Assembly (NCBI GenBank): GCA_029215795.1
Contig: JARDYH010000007.1
Location: forward strand, 71,416,763 to 71,480,762
Reading direction: 5' to 3'
DNA: 64,000 nucleotides
Source of the DNA: Anniella stebbinsi
Lineage: Eukaryota > Chordata > Lepidosauria > Squamata > Anniellidae
The notes beneath the pieces were generated by a model, which saw only the letters and a program-made list of their open reading frames with translations, made no database searches and had not been told where the DNA came from. This document shows, piece by piece, positions 32,544 to 43,225 of the stretch (position 1 is its first letter; each line of letters begins with the position of its first letter). Position numbers and translations under genes: made by a program.

Positions 32544-32686
32544 GTGGAAGCTGGTGGTGTCGATGTCAGTGGGATGATGAATCTGCTCCGGGTTTCAGCC
32601 AGGACTCTGAAGGAGCTATCTAAGGTGGAGAAGGACCGCAGCAGATTCACCGCCTCACTGACATCGGAGGCACTAGCCTCCACTAC
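32544..32686. mobile_element. Family F palindromic MITE
   Basis: GGAAGCTGGTGGTGTCGATG at the left and the complementary CATCGGAGGCACTAGCCTCC at the right, around GGACTCTGAAGGAGCTATCT. Confidence 0.75.
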
Positions 32687-32949
32687 ATGATGTTCCTGTG
32701 CATCGTCACCCTTCGACAGCCTGAATGGGCAAGCGGTAACCTCTAAACTTGCCTGAATTCTTGTGGATAAGCCAAGGAAGCGGCTGACCCTGGTAGTCAC
32801 CTACCAGAACAGACAACAATGAGTTGCTATGAAAATAAAATCGCCAGTGCTCACAGGGGTCAACCAGAGTGAAAACAGCCAATTCGGCCATCGTTGGATG
32901 TTGTCTGTAGCGACAGTGTGTCATGGAGTCATGATCTAATTTATTATTT

Positions 32950-33360
32950 GAAGTAATGACAGCCCACTCTTCTATTTAAGCTAACGTACCCAAAGCAGTG
33001 CACATAGTTAAAAACACAGAACAATCAATTGATGATAACATAATAAAAACACACATAAGACAATCGTCATATCAGCAGCTGAGTTAGCTAAAAACAACAA
33101 CCATAAAAGCATAGAAGTATAATAACAAGACAAATAAAAGAGCAATTAAAATCATTCAATGTGACTATCCCATCAGGGTGCTGTTCTGTAAAACCATGTT
33201 CTGCTAAAATGCCTGAACAAATGGAAATGTCTTAACCTGGCATCTGAACTTGAATAATGAGGCTGTTAGGCATGTCTCCCTGAGGAGGGCATTCCATAAA
33301 CGGGGTTCCACCACTGAAAAGGTCTTCCTTTCAAGGAGTACCGGTCCTATCATTAGGCAA
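32950..33360 (-). mobile_element. LINE 3' fragment, antisense
   Basis: AAACAC/AATAAAAACAC-rich 3' sequence followed by 'gagggcattccataaacggg' and 'gttccaccactgaaaagg', which is the antisense of a LINE ORF2 end. It is similar in plan to 1467-2112. Confidence 0.55.
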
Positions 33361-34204
33361 AGTGATACGCCCACCTCAGGCAGTAGATATTAAGGGGTGG
33401 GTAGTAGAGGTAAGACATTTTAAGGCTCTGCTGTGGACCATTGGAGGACACTGCTGGGTAGCCTGCCCTGTGCTACCCTGCTCTCCTCAGGAGAAACACT
33501 GTGCCATCACCAGCGTCAATAACATTCAACAGCTCGGCAATCAGCTTCTATACCTGGAATGGTGACAATCTTGTCCTTTGCTTCAGGGAGCAAAATGTCC
33601 TGGTCCTTCAAGGGACATCTATTATGCCAATGTTCTTCACTTATGGTCACTTACGTTTGGAGCAATCTTTCAAAACAGCTCACAATATTGTAAACGGTAG
33701 AAAAGAGAGCACCCAACCATATGCAGTTTTTCTCTCGCTCACTACTGAGGGATCAGAGCCAACACATCAGGAACTGGTGGTGAGGGTGGGGGCACATCAA
33801 GTTCAATGTAGACTTGAGCCATAGATTTCTATTTCTGTTGCTGCTGCTGCTGCTGCTGCTGCTAAATCCATTTAACCACTGAAGAGATCCCCTCGCTGGT
33901 CAATCAATAGCAGGAGGGAACCGACAAGGTAAGAGGACCAGGCAAAGCAAATTCCATTGATTCAATGCAATCACATCAGCCTCATTGTGGGTATGGCTTG
34001 CCTCCTCCAGAGTAACAAGGCAGCTCCTCCCTCCCTTCTCAGAAATGGCGACATCACAGAACAGAGTGGGCGGAGCTAAAGCAGGGGGTGATGGTTTGCT
34101 CAGGAATTCTTTGGTTGCTCGGTCAATGACCTTGTCATCATACACAAAAATGAAGGTGGGTTCAAGAGTGGCAAAAGGGTGGAGGAGAGCTGTAAAAGGC
34201 TGGA
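33361..34204. other. Intergenic with a CTG microsatellite
   Basis: A (CTG)n run of about eight units at 33839-33863; otherwise unassigned. Confidence 0.55.
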
Positions 34205-34603
34205 GATGGAGAACTGAAAGAACTGGGCATGTTTAGCCTTGAGAAGAGAAGATTGAGGGGAGACATGAGAGCACTGTTCAAGTACTTGAAAGGTTGTCAC
34301 ACAGAGGAGGGCCAGGATATCTTTGTGATCATCCCAGAGTGCAAGACACGGAATAATAGGCTCAAGTGACAGGAAGCCAGATTCCAGCTGGACATCAGGA
34401 AAAACGTCCTGACTGTTAGAGCAGTATGACAATGGAACCAATGACCTAGGGAGGTCATGGGCTCTCCCACCCGAGAAGCCTTCAAGAGGCAGCTGGACAG
34501 CCATCTGTCAGGGATGCTTTAAGGTGGATTCCTGCATTGAGCAGGGGGTTGGACTCGATGGCCTTAGAGGCCCCTTCCAACTCTACTATTCTATGATTCT
34601 ATG
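34205..34603 (+). mobile_element. CR1 LINE 3' end
   Basis: About 400 bp ending CTATTCTATGATTCTATG. Very similar to 7829-8268, including CACAGAGGAGGGCCAGGAT, so both probably come from the same subfamily. Confidence 0.9.
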
Positions 34604-34744
34604 AACTAGTGGGATATGGTCAGCTCTGAATGCAAATTTTATAGGGGCAGTGAAGGGCTCACCGGGGGAGTTATCACTCAGTACACCATATAAGGAATAG
34701 TGTCAAACAAACCAGGAACCTCAAAACAGGCAGCCTCTTCCACA

Positions 34745-34990
34745 GTGCACTTCAATAGATCTCAAAAGTAATTTAGTATTGGTGGCCTTCTGTCATCGCC
34801 CTGACCAAGGTGTTCAAGGTGAAGTTGAGATGGGAAAAAAAACCAGAGAGGCATTCGAAAGAGAAAGTGCTGTAGTAATGGGTGATTTCAATTACCCTCA
34901 CATAGAGTGGAGAGAGGTGTATTCTGCTTCCAAGAGAGAGGTAGAATTTCTTGATACCCTAAATGGCTGCAATTGCCCCAGCCACTAGGG
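34745..34990 (+). mobile_element. CR1 endonuclease-domain fragment
   Basis: In frame +, 34779-34988 reads VAFCHRPDQGVQ, then AVVMGDFNYPHIEW followed by VEFLDTLNGC. GDFNxPxxxW is the conserved metal/DNA-binding strand of the apurinic-type endonuclease in CR1 ORF2. It shows that internal, not only 3', CR1 sequence is present. Confidence 0.8.
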
Positions 34991-35039
34991 TCTTCTTCAG
35001 TGACATCTGAACATGAGTCAGCAGTGCGAGATAGCCACT

Positions 35040-35646
35040 AGCAGGGTTGACGCAGTTCTGGGCTGCATTAGAGGAAGCATTGTTATCAAAGACGCGTGAA
35101 GTCCTTATTCCTCTCTACTCAGCACTAGTGAGACCACACCTGGAGTATCGTGTACGATTCTGAACACCACATTTCCAGAAAGGACATTGACAAGTTAGAA
35201 CAGGTTCAGAGGAGGGCAACAAAGATGATACAGGGACTTGAGGGCATGCCCTATAAAGGCAGGCTGAAGGAACTTGGGATGATCAGCTTGGAGAAAAGGA
35301 GACTGAGATGTTGACAGTGTTCAAGTACATAATAGGGTGCTACAGGGAAGATGGTCAAGAACTATTTTCCATGGCCACAGAAATTAAGACCCGAAATAAT
35401 GCATATAAGTTACAGCTACCTAGATTCCGATTAAATATAAGGAAAAACTTCCTGATGGTAAGAGCTGTACAACAGTGGAACAGTCTGTCTATAGAGGTTG
35501 TGGGTTCTCCATCTCTGGGGGTTTTTAAGAAGATGCTGGTCGGCCACCTCTCAGGGATAGTTTAATTGGTTTTCTTGCACATTGCAGAGGGTTGGAGTAG
35601 GTGATCCCTGTGGTCCCTTCCAACTCAACAATCCTATGATTCTACG
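35040..35646 (+). mobile_element. CR1 LINE 3' end, other subfamily
   Basis: Runs from CTGGGCTGCATTAGAGGAAG through GAGACCACACCTGGAGTAT and GGAAAAACTTCCTGATGGTA to CAATCCTATGATTCTACGA. With 34745-34990 it may be one internally deleted CR1, since both are in the same orientation and order. Confidence 0.9.
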
Positions 35647-36872
35647 ACATCTCTTATGCAGTTAGTGTAAAGTTTAAAGAGACCTATTGTAAGCACAGAG
35701 TTGGGAGTGTTGGCTGTTACTGTGGATTAATTAGCAACAAGTAAAAGAGGCAGATCGCCAACTGTTTTTAACTGGCCCCGGGCCTTCAGCATTGGCCCTG
35801 CCATGCATCAATTGAAGTGCTAGAGTTTTTCTTCTTCTATCACTTCATGCCAGTTAAAGGCATAGGAGCAGAGGAACGAAAACAAAACAAAACAACCCAA
35901 CAAAACCACAAAGTGACACCTCTCTGTTACTCAGCCGGAACCTGGGACGTAATTAGATTTGCCACCACACTTCAAAGCAAATTTGGAAGGTTCTGTTGAG
36001 GTGGAAATTCTTGCTGTCTAAAGATGCTTAGGATCGGGCCTTAAGAGGAACGAAATCTCTCAGGCTGGGTGAGGGGAACCGTATAAGCTGGCGAAGAAAT
36101 ACAAGTTCCTATGTAAATCCCCTATGAGATGGTTAGGTGTTTTTGTTTTTTTTAAGTTCTGGGAGAATTCTGAAGCAGGATAAAAAATAGTTCTGTGTTG
36201 GACGAGGGCTGCACAGAAACTCTGGGTTCATCAAGATCTCTCAGCCTAACCCACTTTGTAATGATACTGTGAGGATAAAGCACACATACAAAAACAGCCA
36301 GATACAGTACATTTATAACAGAATTACCATCCCATTGTTTTCAAAGAAACTGGATCTTGAAAGTGAGGAAAACCGAAAGAAGGAAAGTCCGTTTTGCCGT
36401 GGGGAGGTGGAATGGACTGCAGCCAACAAAATCTATGCTGTATAAATGTGTTAGTCTTTAAGGCACCACAGGAGTCTTTGTTAAGCACAGCAGAAGGGTG
36501 CTGTGAAGTCTTGGTTGGCCTCATACCGCTAGAGCAAGAGGCTAGAACAGCATTACCCAACCTGGTGCCTTCCAGATTGGACTACAACTCCCATCAACCT
36601 CAGTTCACAAGCCCATGCAGGCATCGTTGAGCAAGACAAGCCGGGATAGACATGTGATTCATTACCGTCTTATTGCTCCTGAGGCAAATTTGAACAGGTT
36701 GAACTTCCCCCATCGCTTTATCTACATGTCAGAAAAGCCGTAGCCTGGTTAACTGATCAGGGCAAGGCTGCTTTGAAAGGCAAAGGAGTGGGGTAGGAGG
36801 AGGAAAAAACACACCTTGGCAATCCTTTTGTCAAGTTGGCATGAAGTCCAATCAAGTTTCCGATCTTCACAG
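35647..36872. other. Intergenic, small repeat pieces
   Basis: Holds an antisense SINE-like scrap near 36235-36275, an inverted 'agtctttaaggcaccacagg' repeat at 36440-36485 and a half family A MITE at 36548-36605. No gene. Confidence 0.5.
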
Positions 36873-37038
36873 GCAGTAGAGGCTGGTGGTTCAAATGTCA
36901 GTGGGACGCTCAGGGTTTCAGTCAGAACTCTAAAGGAGCTATCCAAGGTGCAGAGCACCTTGGATAGCTCCTTTAGAGTTCTGACTGAAACCTGGAGCGG
37001 ACCCACCATCCCACTGACATCATAGCCATGAGCCTCCA
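36873..37038. mobile_element. Family F palindromic MITE, best copy
   Basis: Arms of about 80 bases: TTTCAGTCAGAACTCTAAAG, GAGCTATCCAAGGTGC and then AGAGCACCTTGGATAGCTCC with the mirror of the arm. The dyad centre is near 36954. Confidence 0.85.
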
Positions 37039-38307
37039 ACGCGCACAGGTTTTAAAAAAACCCCAAGTAGGAGCCGATTGCATCTAACCCGACACCAGCA
37101 TGTCAAACAAAGCCCTGAAAAGTTCCCCCAGCTGATCTGGGTCAGCAGGAACCCAAGTGTCTGTGAAGCTGCACACTCCCCACCCTCGGGGTGAGTACCG
37201 TCAGCTCTTAAGCCAGCGTGTGAGAGATCAAGGGCCTTGTCTGACTTGCAGGCAGTGGGAGCCGAGCACATAGGAGCTCCCCGGAGGGGAAAACGATGCA
37301 AGAACAGACAAGAGTGAACCCCGGGAAGCGGAGATGAAAGCAGAGCCGAGGATGCAGTTCCAAAGGACAGGCCTACTCCAGAAACTCAGCCGCAGCGGGT
37401 CGGAGGAAGCCAATGCTCATCTGGGCATTTAGGAACATTTAGCATTCGCATGCGCCAGCGGTTATCTTTTGACCAGGGTTCCAATTCCGACTTGGGCAAG
37501 TCACAGGTTAGAGAAGTCACTAAAGCTGCATTTCCCTTCATCTTTTTGTTCCTGGCAGAAACTAAATGCTTAAGAATATGTCACTTTTATGCATTATATT
37601 TCAGATGTTCAAAGTGCTTCACAGACTTTATATAATTCATCTTGGCTTTTTGAAAAACAATAATGGCTTAGAACTGACTTCCTGGAGGACAGGTCAATGA
37701 AAGGCAATTAGCTAAGATCACTAAATGGAACCTGCATGTATAGCTTCGAGAACCAGATGCTGGGGTAAAATAACACAGGAAGGTGGTTGCCTTCATTCCA
37801 GGGGAATCTGGCTTGAAGCTGTGGGCAATTAGATTCCATGGATCTTAATCAGGTCCAGAAATGCAACATGAACCTCATTACTATTATTAATTCTTACCTC
37901 TACTGTACAACTTTTCACATCATGATACAGCAGTGATAGAAATTCTGCACAAGTACAGAAAAGGGGTGGCTTCAGGTACTGGACACAGAATTCAGCATCT
38001 TCAAAATCTTAGTTTTTAAATCAACGACAAAAAATAAAAAGTTTCTAGACCTCACGGCTGCTAAAAAGGGGCATGGGTGTGTGAGAATTGGTTGGAGTCT
38101 TGGCAAATTCTGGGTTAAAATGTACAGCTTATTCACTGATTGGTCTCTTGTATCAGTGAAATGGGAATGGGTGTGACCTATTTTGCAAGGTGGAATATAT
38201 ATGAACTTTGGATTCGTTGCATGCAAAGCATATGCCCTTCTGCTGAGCAATAGCCTTCCTCCCTGATTGTATAGATTAAGGGTTACCTGTCCTGGCTCTT
38301 AACTTAT
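37039..38307. other. Intergenic, nothing recognised
   Basis: No gene or clear repeat. Slightly GC-rich around 37180-37400 without a CpG cluster. Confidence 0.5.
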
Positions 38308-38310
38308 TTA

Positions 38311-38443
38311 GGACACAATCCTCTGCATATTTAGACAGAAAAAGTCCTACAGCCCTCAGCATTTCCCAGCTTGTATAGCTGGCTGAAAAATGCTTGGAGT
38401 TGTAGGATTTTTTTTCTGTCTAAACATGCAGAGGATTGCACCC
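38311..38443. mobile_element. Family B palindromic MITE with TTA duplication
   Basis: Begins GGACACAATCCTCTGCATAT and ends with the complementary GCAGAGGATTGCACCC. TTA flanks both sides (38308-38310 and 38444-38446), matching a Harbinger-type 3-bp target duplication. Confidence 0.8.
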
Positions 38444-38446
38444 TTA

Positions 38447-38920
38447 GATGAATAAGCCCAAGAGCTCTAGAAGGATCACACGATGTCCTAGAATAGCTGA
38501 AAGTGAATTAGGGTCTGAGTGTGTGCTTTGATGCTGACTGTGTCTTGCAGTGGTCAGAAGGGGTCAGTTTTTGTGGACAGATTGTAGTCCCTGAAAGGGA
38601 AACCTCTTGATTCCATTGTTATATTGCTCATCCCCTTGGTATATGACCGCTGCCTTTTTCACTTCCTTATAAAACTCCCCACCACTTCTTTGCTTTTTTT
38701 CAAAACCAAGGACCACATCTTTTCCTTTTTCAGAATTATTCATTCACAGTAGAGCCTAAGGCCCCTTTTAGTTTTCCAGTATTCAGATATGCATAAGCTC
38801 TGGTGGGTGTACATATGATTTTTGGTTTTTGCAAGGGCCATGAATTTGTGCCTGAATTGTTGGAAACGCTGCAGTGTTCTATATTGTAAAAAGGTGTGAG
38901 ATGTCTGGATTGAAATATGC

Positions 38921-38958
<38 letters not shown>

Positions 38959-39067
38959 ATGCCCCCCCTCTCTTCATATACCTTTCATATACTACACCAC
39001 TGAAGAAGACCTAATGTTGAAACGTATTTAGTTATTTCTGGGATTGAATTCTATTATTGCACAGCTT
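38447..39067. other. Intergenic with TA/TG microsatellite
   Basis: (AT)n then (GT)n at 38919-38959. At 38995-39035 the phrase CTGAAGAAGACCTAATGTTG then AAACG resembles the arm word of the hairpin at 63182-63388. Confidence 0.6.
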
Positions 39068-39296
39068 GATCTCATCAATGGCTACTAGTCCTGATGGTTA
39101 TATGCTGCCTCCAGTAACAAAGGCAGTATGACTATGTACACCAGTTGCTGGGGAACATGGGTGGGAGGGTGCTGTTGCACCTGTATCCTGCTTGTGGGTC
39201 CCTGGACTGGTCGACAGCTGGTTGCCCACTGTGTGAACAGAATGCTGGACTGGACGGACCCTTGGTCTGATCCAGCATGGCTGTTACTATGTTCAA
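39068..39296 (+). mobile_element. CR1 LINE 3' end, third subfamily
   Basis: CAATGGCTACTAGTCCTGAT ... CACCAGTTGCTGGGGAACAT ... TTGGTCTGATCCAGCATGGC. This is the sense version of 10066-10550. Confidence 0.85.
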
Positions 39297-40385
39297 AACT
39301 CTTATTACGTTTCTTTCCATTTTCAAATACTGTTCATGTTCAGGGCAAATTAGAAAGCGCTGGAAACATATTAAAGAGTAAACATTGTTTGGAATATGTT
39401 GAGCAAGTGGTTACTGCCCTCCTAGGATGGGGAACAGGGCCCATGGCCATCATCTGTGCCTGCTTCCAGTAACTGTGTGTGATCCTACAAAACCTTTCTT
39501 CTTCGCCCACAGCAGCTGATTTTTTTCATTGGTTTTAATGTGAAATGCTGTATGAACCCTGACTGCTTAAGTGTCTGAGATGCTGCAGCCCAAGCGGAAA
39601 GCTCTCTTAGGTGGATTAAATTCCATGCCTCTGCTTGCTTATGCAGAAAAAATAAAATAAAAATAAATCTGACTTCATTCAGTAGCAATCAGAAGCCTCA
39701 TGTGACCCCCAGGAAGATGACATCATCCTCACTCCCCCTCCCTTTGGGTTCTTTTAAAGGGACAGTGGGAAATTGTGTGTTCATGATGTCTTTACTGAGA
39801 CTGTGACTCGATTAATGAAACCTTTCAGTGCGATTCTATTATACATATCTACTCAGGTGTAAAATGCATTGCATTCAGGGAAGCTTACTCCCAGGTAAGC
39901 GGGTACAGGATTGCAGCCTATTTAGACAATATTACGAGTTCTAGTTCACTCCTTGATCAACTGATTAAATCTACACAAATGTACGTATAAAGCAAAAAGG
40001 AAAATAAAGCATATTATCTTTGCTTCTTTGCAGGTCTCATCTCAGAAGAAACGAGGGGAAAGCTCTTATAAGATGCCTCTTTTCATCTGCAGTTTTTATA
40101 AGGATGAATTACAAATGCTTTAAAATATTATACTTGAATTGTAGGCACCATTTTGGTTCAACCTTCCCCAACCTGGTGCCCTCCAAAAGGGAGTCTGTCA
40201 TGCTGGCTGGGGATGATGGGTGCTGTGCTCTTGCCTGCTCCCTGTCTCAAAAGGCTACACTTGAACTGGAAACATGGACATGAAGTGGGACATTCCAGGG
40301 GAATTTGGCTTGCAGCTGTTGGGAACTGGATTTGCTGGAATCTGATCCGAAAACGCACTTTTTGCATAACGACAACATCCTTACA
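39297..40385. other. Intergenic; one family C MITE
   Basis: A family C element lies at 39830-39920 (GATTCTATTATACATATCTA ... GGTACAGGATTGCAGCC) and a half family A copy at about 40162-40215. No gene. Confidence 0.55.
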
Positions 40386-40524
40386 ATAGGGGTGGGCACC
40401 CTGTAGCCCTCCAGATGTTGTTGGACTGCAACTCCCATCACCCCTCGCCATTAGCTATGCCGGCTAGGGCTGATAGAAGTTGCAGTCCAACAACATCTGG
40501 AAGGTCACACATTCCCCACCCTGA
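40386..40524. mobile_element. Family A MITE, full length
   Basis: AGCCCTCCAGATGTTGTTGG ... CCAACAACATCTGGAAGGTC, both arms intact. Confidence 0.75.
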
Positions 40525-40742
40525 CCTTACAACTATCTTACAACTTTTCGCATCACCGTGCTACCAAGTAGCATAATCCAGTACCCATCTATCCAGTGTA
40601 GCACTGTCATCTGCTCTCTAGCTCAAAAGACCAGGGCCAGAGTCTCAGGATCCATTTCATGCGCAGACTGACCTGCCAGCTCCTAAGGTGTGCCGCAATC
40701 GCCTGCTTGTCTGTGCCACAGATTGGCTTTAGAGGCCATAAA

Positions 40743-40830
40743 CCAACCTTTCCCAACCAGGAACCATCCAGATGCGTTGGACTACAACTCCCATAATACC
40801 CCAGCCAGCACCAAGTTGGGGAAGACTGCC
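40743..40830. mobile_element. Family A MITE, right arm shortened
   Basis: Ends AAGTTGGGGAAGACTGC but lacks the second CATCTGGAGGG segment. Confidence 0.6.
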
Positions 40831-41400
40831 ACAGATCGAGGGAATGGGGGTAAGATAGAAGTGAAGGAATGTCCTGCTCCTAGGACTTGTTCTGCACCAT
40901 ATCACACCCTCTGGGACTTGAATGCAGACTTCTGGGTTCCTTCATTAAAATAGATCTGTTAATGTAGGAAAGAGAAGTCCCTTCTGCTGCTTTCCCTTCC
41001 TTGGTATCAGCATCCATCTAGGCTAAGAGCATCACAGCTATATTCCAGGGTGTTCTTGTGGGGTGATGACAGAACCAGCTGACATCCCATTTCAGATGAA
41101 AGCCCCAGCTGCAACCCCAACAGGGCATGTACCTATTGCAAACCCAAGAGCGCTCACCAATGGCAGGCCTCGCAGCAAAATCCTCACCTATGCCATACAA
41201 ATGTGCCTTTCTGCCAGAGCTAGAGACTTCTCATGCAGTCAGATTAATACTGGAGCTCCCTCTAATGGCTACCGACCTGGCCAATTTCTATCGCACTGCT
41301 TTCAACTGCGCCTGCTACTGGCCCGGCTGATCCTCTGCAAAGCCCAGCCTGCACTCGAGAGTGTCTTATGCATGAAGCAACCCATTGCAACCCGCTAGAA
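40831..41400. other. Intergenic, nothing recognised
   Basis: Overlapping open frames at 41063-41398 and 41127-41330 on the plus strand have no domain and no splice support. Confidence 0.5.
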
Positions 41401-41534
41401 CAGCCTTCCCCAACCTGATGCCCTTCAGATGTTTTGGATGACAAATCCAAGCATTCTTGACCATTGGCCATGGTGGATGATGGAAGTTGAAGTCCACAAC
41501 ATCTGGAGGGAACCAGGTTGGGGAAAGCTGCTCT
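41401..41534. mobile_element. Family A MITE, full length
   Basis: CAGCCTTCCCCAACCTGATG ... AACCAGGTTGGGGAAAGCTG; central word GACCATTGGCCATGGTGGAT. Confidence 0.8.
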
Positions 41535-41844
41535 AGAAAAACTAGCAGGGTGTCAGGCCTATTCCCAGAGGGCTCCTGTAATTTTAATAGCACTGTGGTT
41601 GGGAGACAGTAGACCTGTGAGGCTCCTGCAGTCCCTGGACCATTTTGATGGGAAGGACGTGGGCGCACCTATTCTGCCCCCCCTGCTATTAAAGGCACAA
41701 AGAGAACTCCAGTGGACCTTTGGGGTTAAGGGCTGCTAAGCACCCCTAGAAGCAGCCTATTCACTAACCCCCATCACAGTCCTGCCCAAGTCTCTGCTTG
41801 TATGCTGCCCACAGATTTTCTGATCTCCTGCTAATGGGAGCTGC

Positions 41845-42012
41845 CCAGTGCCATTCTCGGACGTATGGGCGGGGGGGGGGGGGTACTGTTGCATCCATGT
41901 CCTGCTTGTGGGTTCCTGGTTGACAGCTGGTTGGCCACTGTATCAACAGAGTGCTGGACTCGATGGGACTATTGGTGAGATCCGGGAGGGATCTTCTTAT
42001 GTTCTTATGGCT
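41845..42012 (+). mobile_element. CR1 LINE 3' end
   Basis: TGTTGCATCCATGTCCTGCT, GTTGGCCACTGTATCAACAG, GTGCTGGACTCGATGGGAC and TCTTCTTATGTTCTTATGG. A run of eleven or more G interrupts it at 41871-41882. Confidence 0.8.
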
Positions 42013-42097
42013 TCCACCAAAGCTGGTCCAGGCTGGCAACTTTGCACTTTCATCTGGCCACTCTCTAGCTAGGGCCATAGGGCCCAGTCCTCTACAC

Positions 42098-42438
42098 CAG
42101 CCTTCTCCAACCTGGTGCCCCTCCAGATGTGTTGATTACGACACTCAGCATCCTCCTACTTAGAGTAGACCCATTGAAATGAATAGGGCTAAAGTTAGCC
42201 ATTACTAAATTACTTAAGAGTAGACCTATTGAAATAAATGGAACTTGTTTGCATTTATCTAACTGTTGTATGGTCTATTCAATTGCTGACCCTGGAGGAT
42301 GTTATCATTCCTGATGGCGGGGGGGGGGGAGGAAGAAAGCTAAGGCTCCAATCCTATACCTATTTAGCTAGGAGTAAATCCCATTGAATTTAATGGGACT
42401 TACTTCCGAGTAAACGCATTTAGGATTGTGCTATAACA
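42098..42438. mobile_element. Cluster of partial MITEs (A, then C twice)
   Basis: A left half of family A (42098-42155) runs directly into a family C element (42156-42255, AGAGTAGACCCATTGAAATG ... TAGACCTATTGAAATAAATG). A second, cleaner family C copy follows at 42342-42438 (CCAATCCTATACCTATTTAG ... AACGCATTTAGGATTGTGC). Confidence 0.65.
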
Positions 42439-42479
42439 CTACTAGGTTCCCTCTTGCTTCGCCTCCTCTTCCCCACCTC

Positions 42480-42806
42480 AATCATTAAATGGTTTATTCC
42501 TAAGCGCATGCGCAGATCCCTCTCCTGGCATCGCCGCTACCTTTTGTGAGCATGCGCAGACCGACTCGGAGCGTCGTGCAGGCCAGTCCGCCGCAGGGCA
42601 TGCGCATGTCTTCCTATTCGTAGCCGTTCGTAGCTCGCCCATGCGCAAAACGGACTTCAAGTTCGTTCTCTCCGCTTTAGGGCGCATGCGCAGGGAATGA
42701 GCGCTGGCGGGAGGGCCCGGCCCATTTTTTCTGTCTGCGCTTGCGCAGCTAGGGGTCCTGTGGCCAGAGGGGACCGGGCTGCCCCTCCCCAAATCCGGAG
42801 GAACCG
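42480..42806 (+). promoter_or_regulatory. ZNF428: ZNF428 promoter with six NRF1-type motifs; first exon donor at 42807
   Basis: Six matches or near matches to the NRF1 palindrome GCGCATGCGC lie at 42504-42514, 42551-42558, 42597-42608, 42638-42647, 42682-42693 and 42736-42748, in a CpG-rich stretch without a TATA box. A good donor, ACCG|GTGAGTG, follows at 42807, so an untranslated first exon probably ends at 42806. The exact start of transcription is not known. Confidence 0.7.
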
Positions 42807-42818
42807 GTGAGTGTTAGG

Positions 42819-43080
42819 GAGTGCAATGCATGATGGGAAAGGGGCAGATTTTTCCAGCTTGCCCTCCCCTTGGTTCGTATGCCCCCTCCAAGCGCAGTGC
42901 ATTATGGGATTGTGGGGTCCCCTGTGGCCTATGGAGTTGCAGGGCATTATGGGGTCGAACTCTCTCTGGCCCATACTGGCACAGTGCATTGTGGGGGGTT
43001 GGCCCGTATCCACCATTTCCCCTGAGCATTGTGGGATTGGGCCATGTAATGGCAGCCCTATGCCACTATGGGGTTGAGTC
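42819..43080. repeat. Imperfect minisatellite (about 40-75 bp units)
   Basis: GTGCATTATGGGATTGTGGG-like words recur at about 42822, 42896, 42942, 42983, 43023 and 43067, each followed by a TTGGCCC- or CCTTGG-like segment. The minus-strand shadow peptide shows the same periodicity (IMHC, NALQLH, NALRLE). It begins twelve bases after the presumed first-exon donor of ZNF428. Confidence 0.7.
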
Positions 43081-43225
43081 TCCCCTTGACCCCTCTTCCA
43101 TTTCCCTGCTACTTTCTCTCCCTCCCGGCCATCCGTGGCTTTGGGGAACCAGCAGTGCGTTGGGCAAAACCTTTCAGCTGGTTCTGCTCCTCTTGCAGGT
43201 TGGGCTGCTGGCCTTAAGGGGTGTG

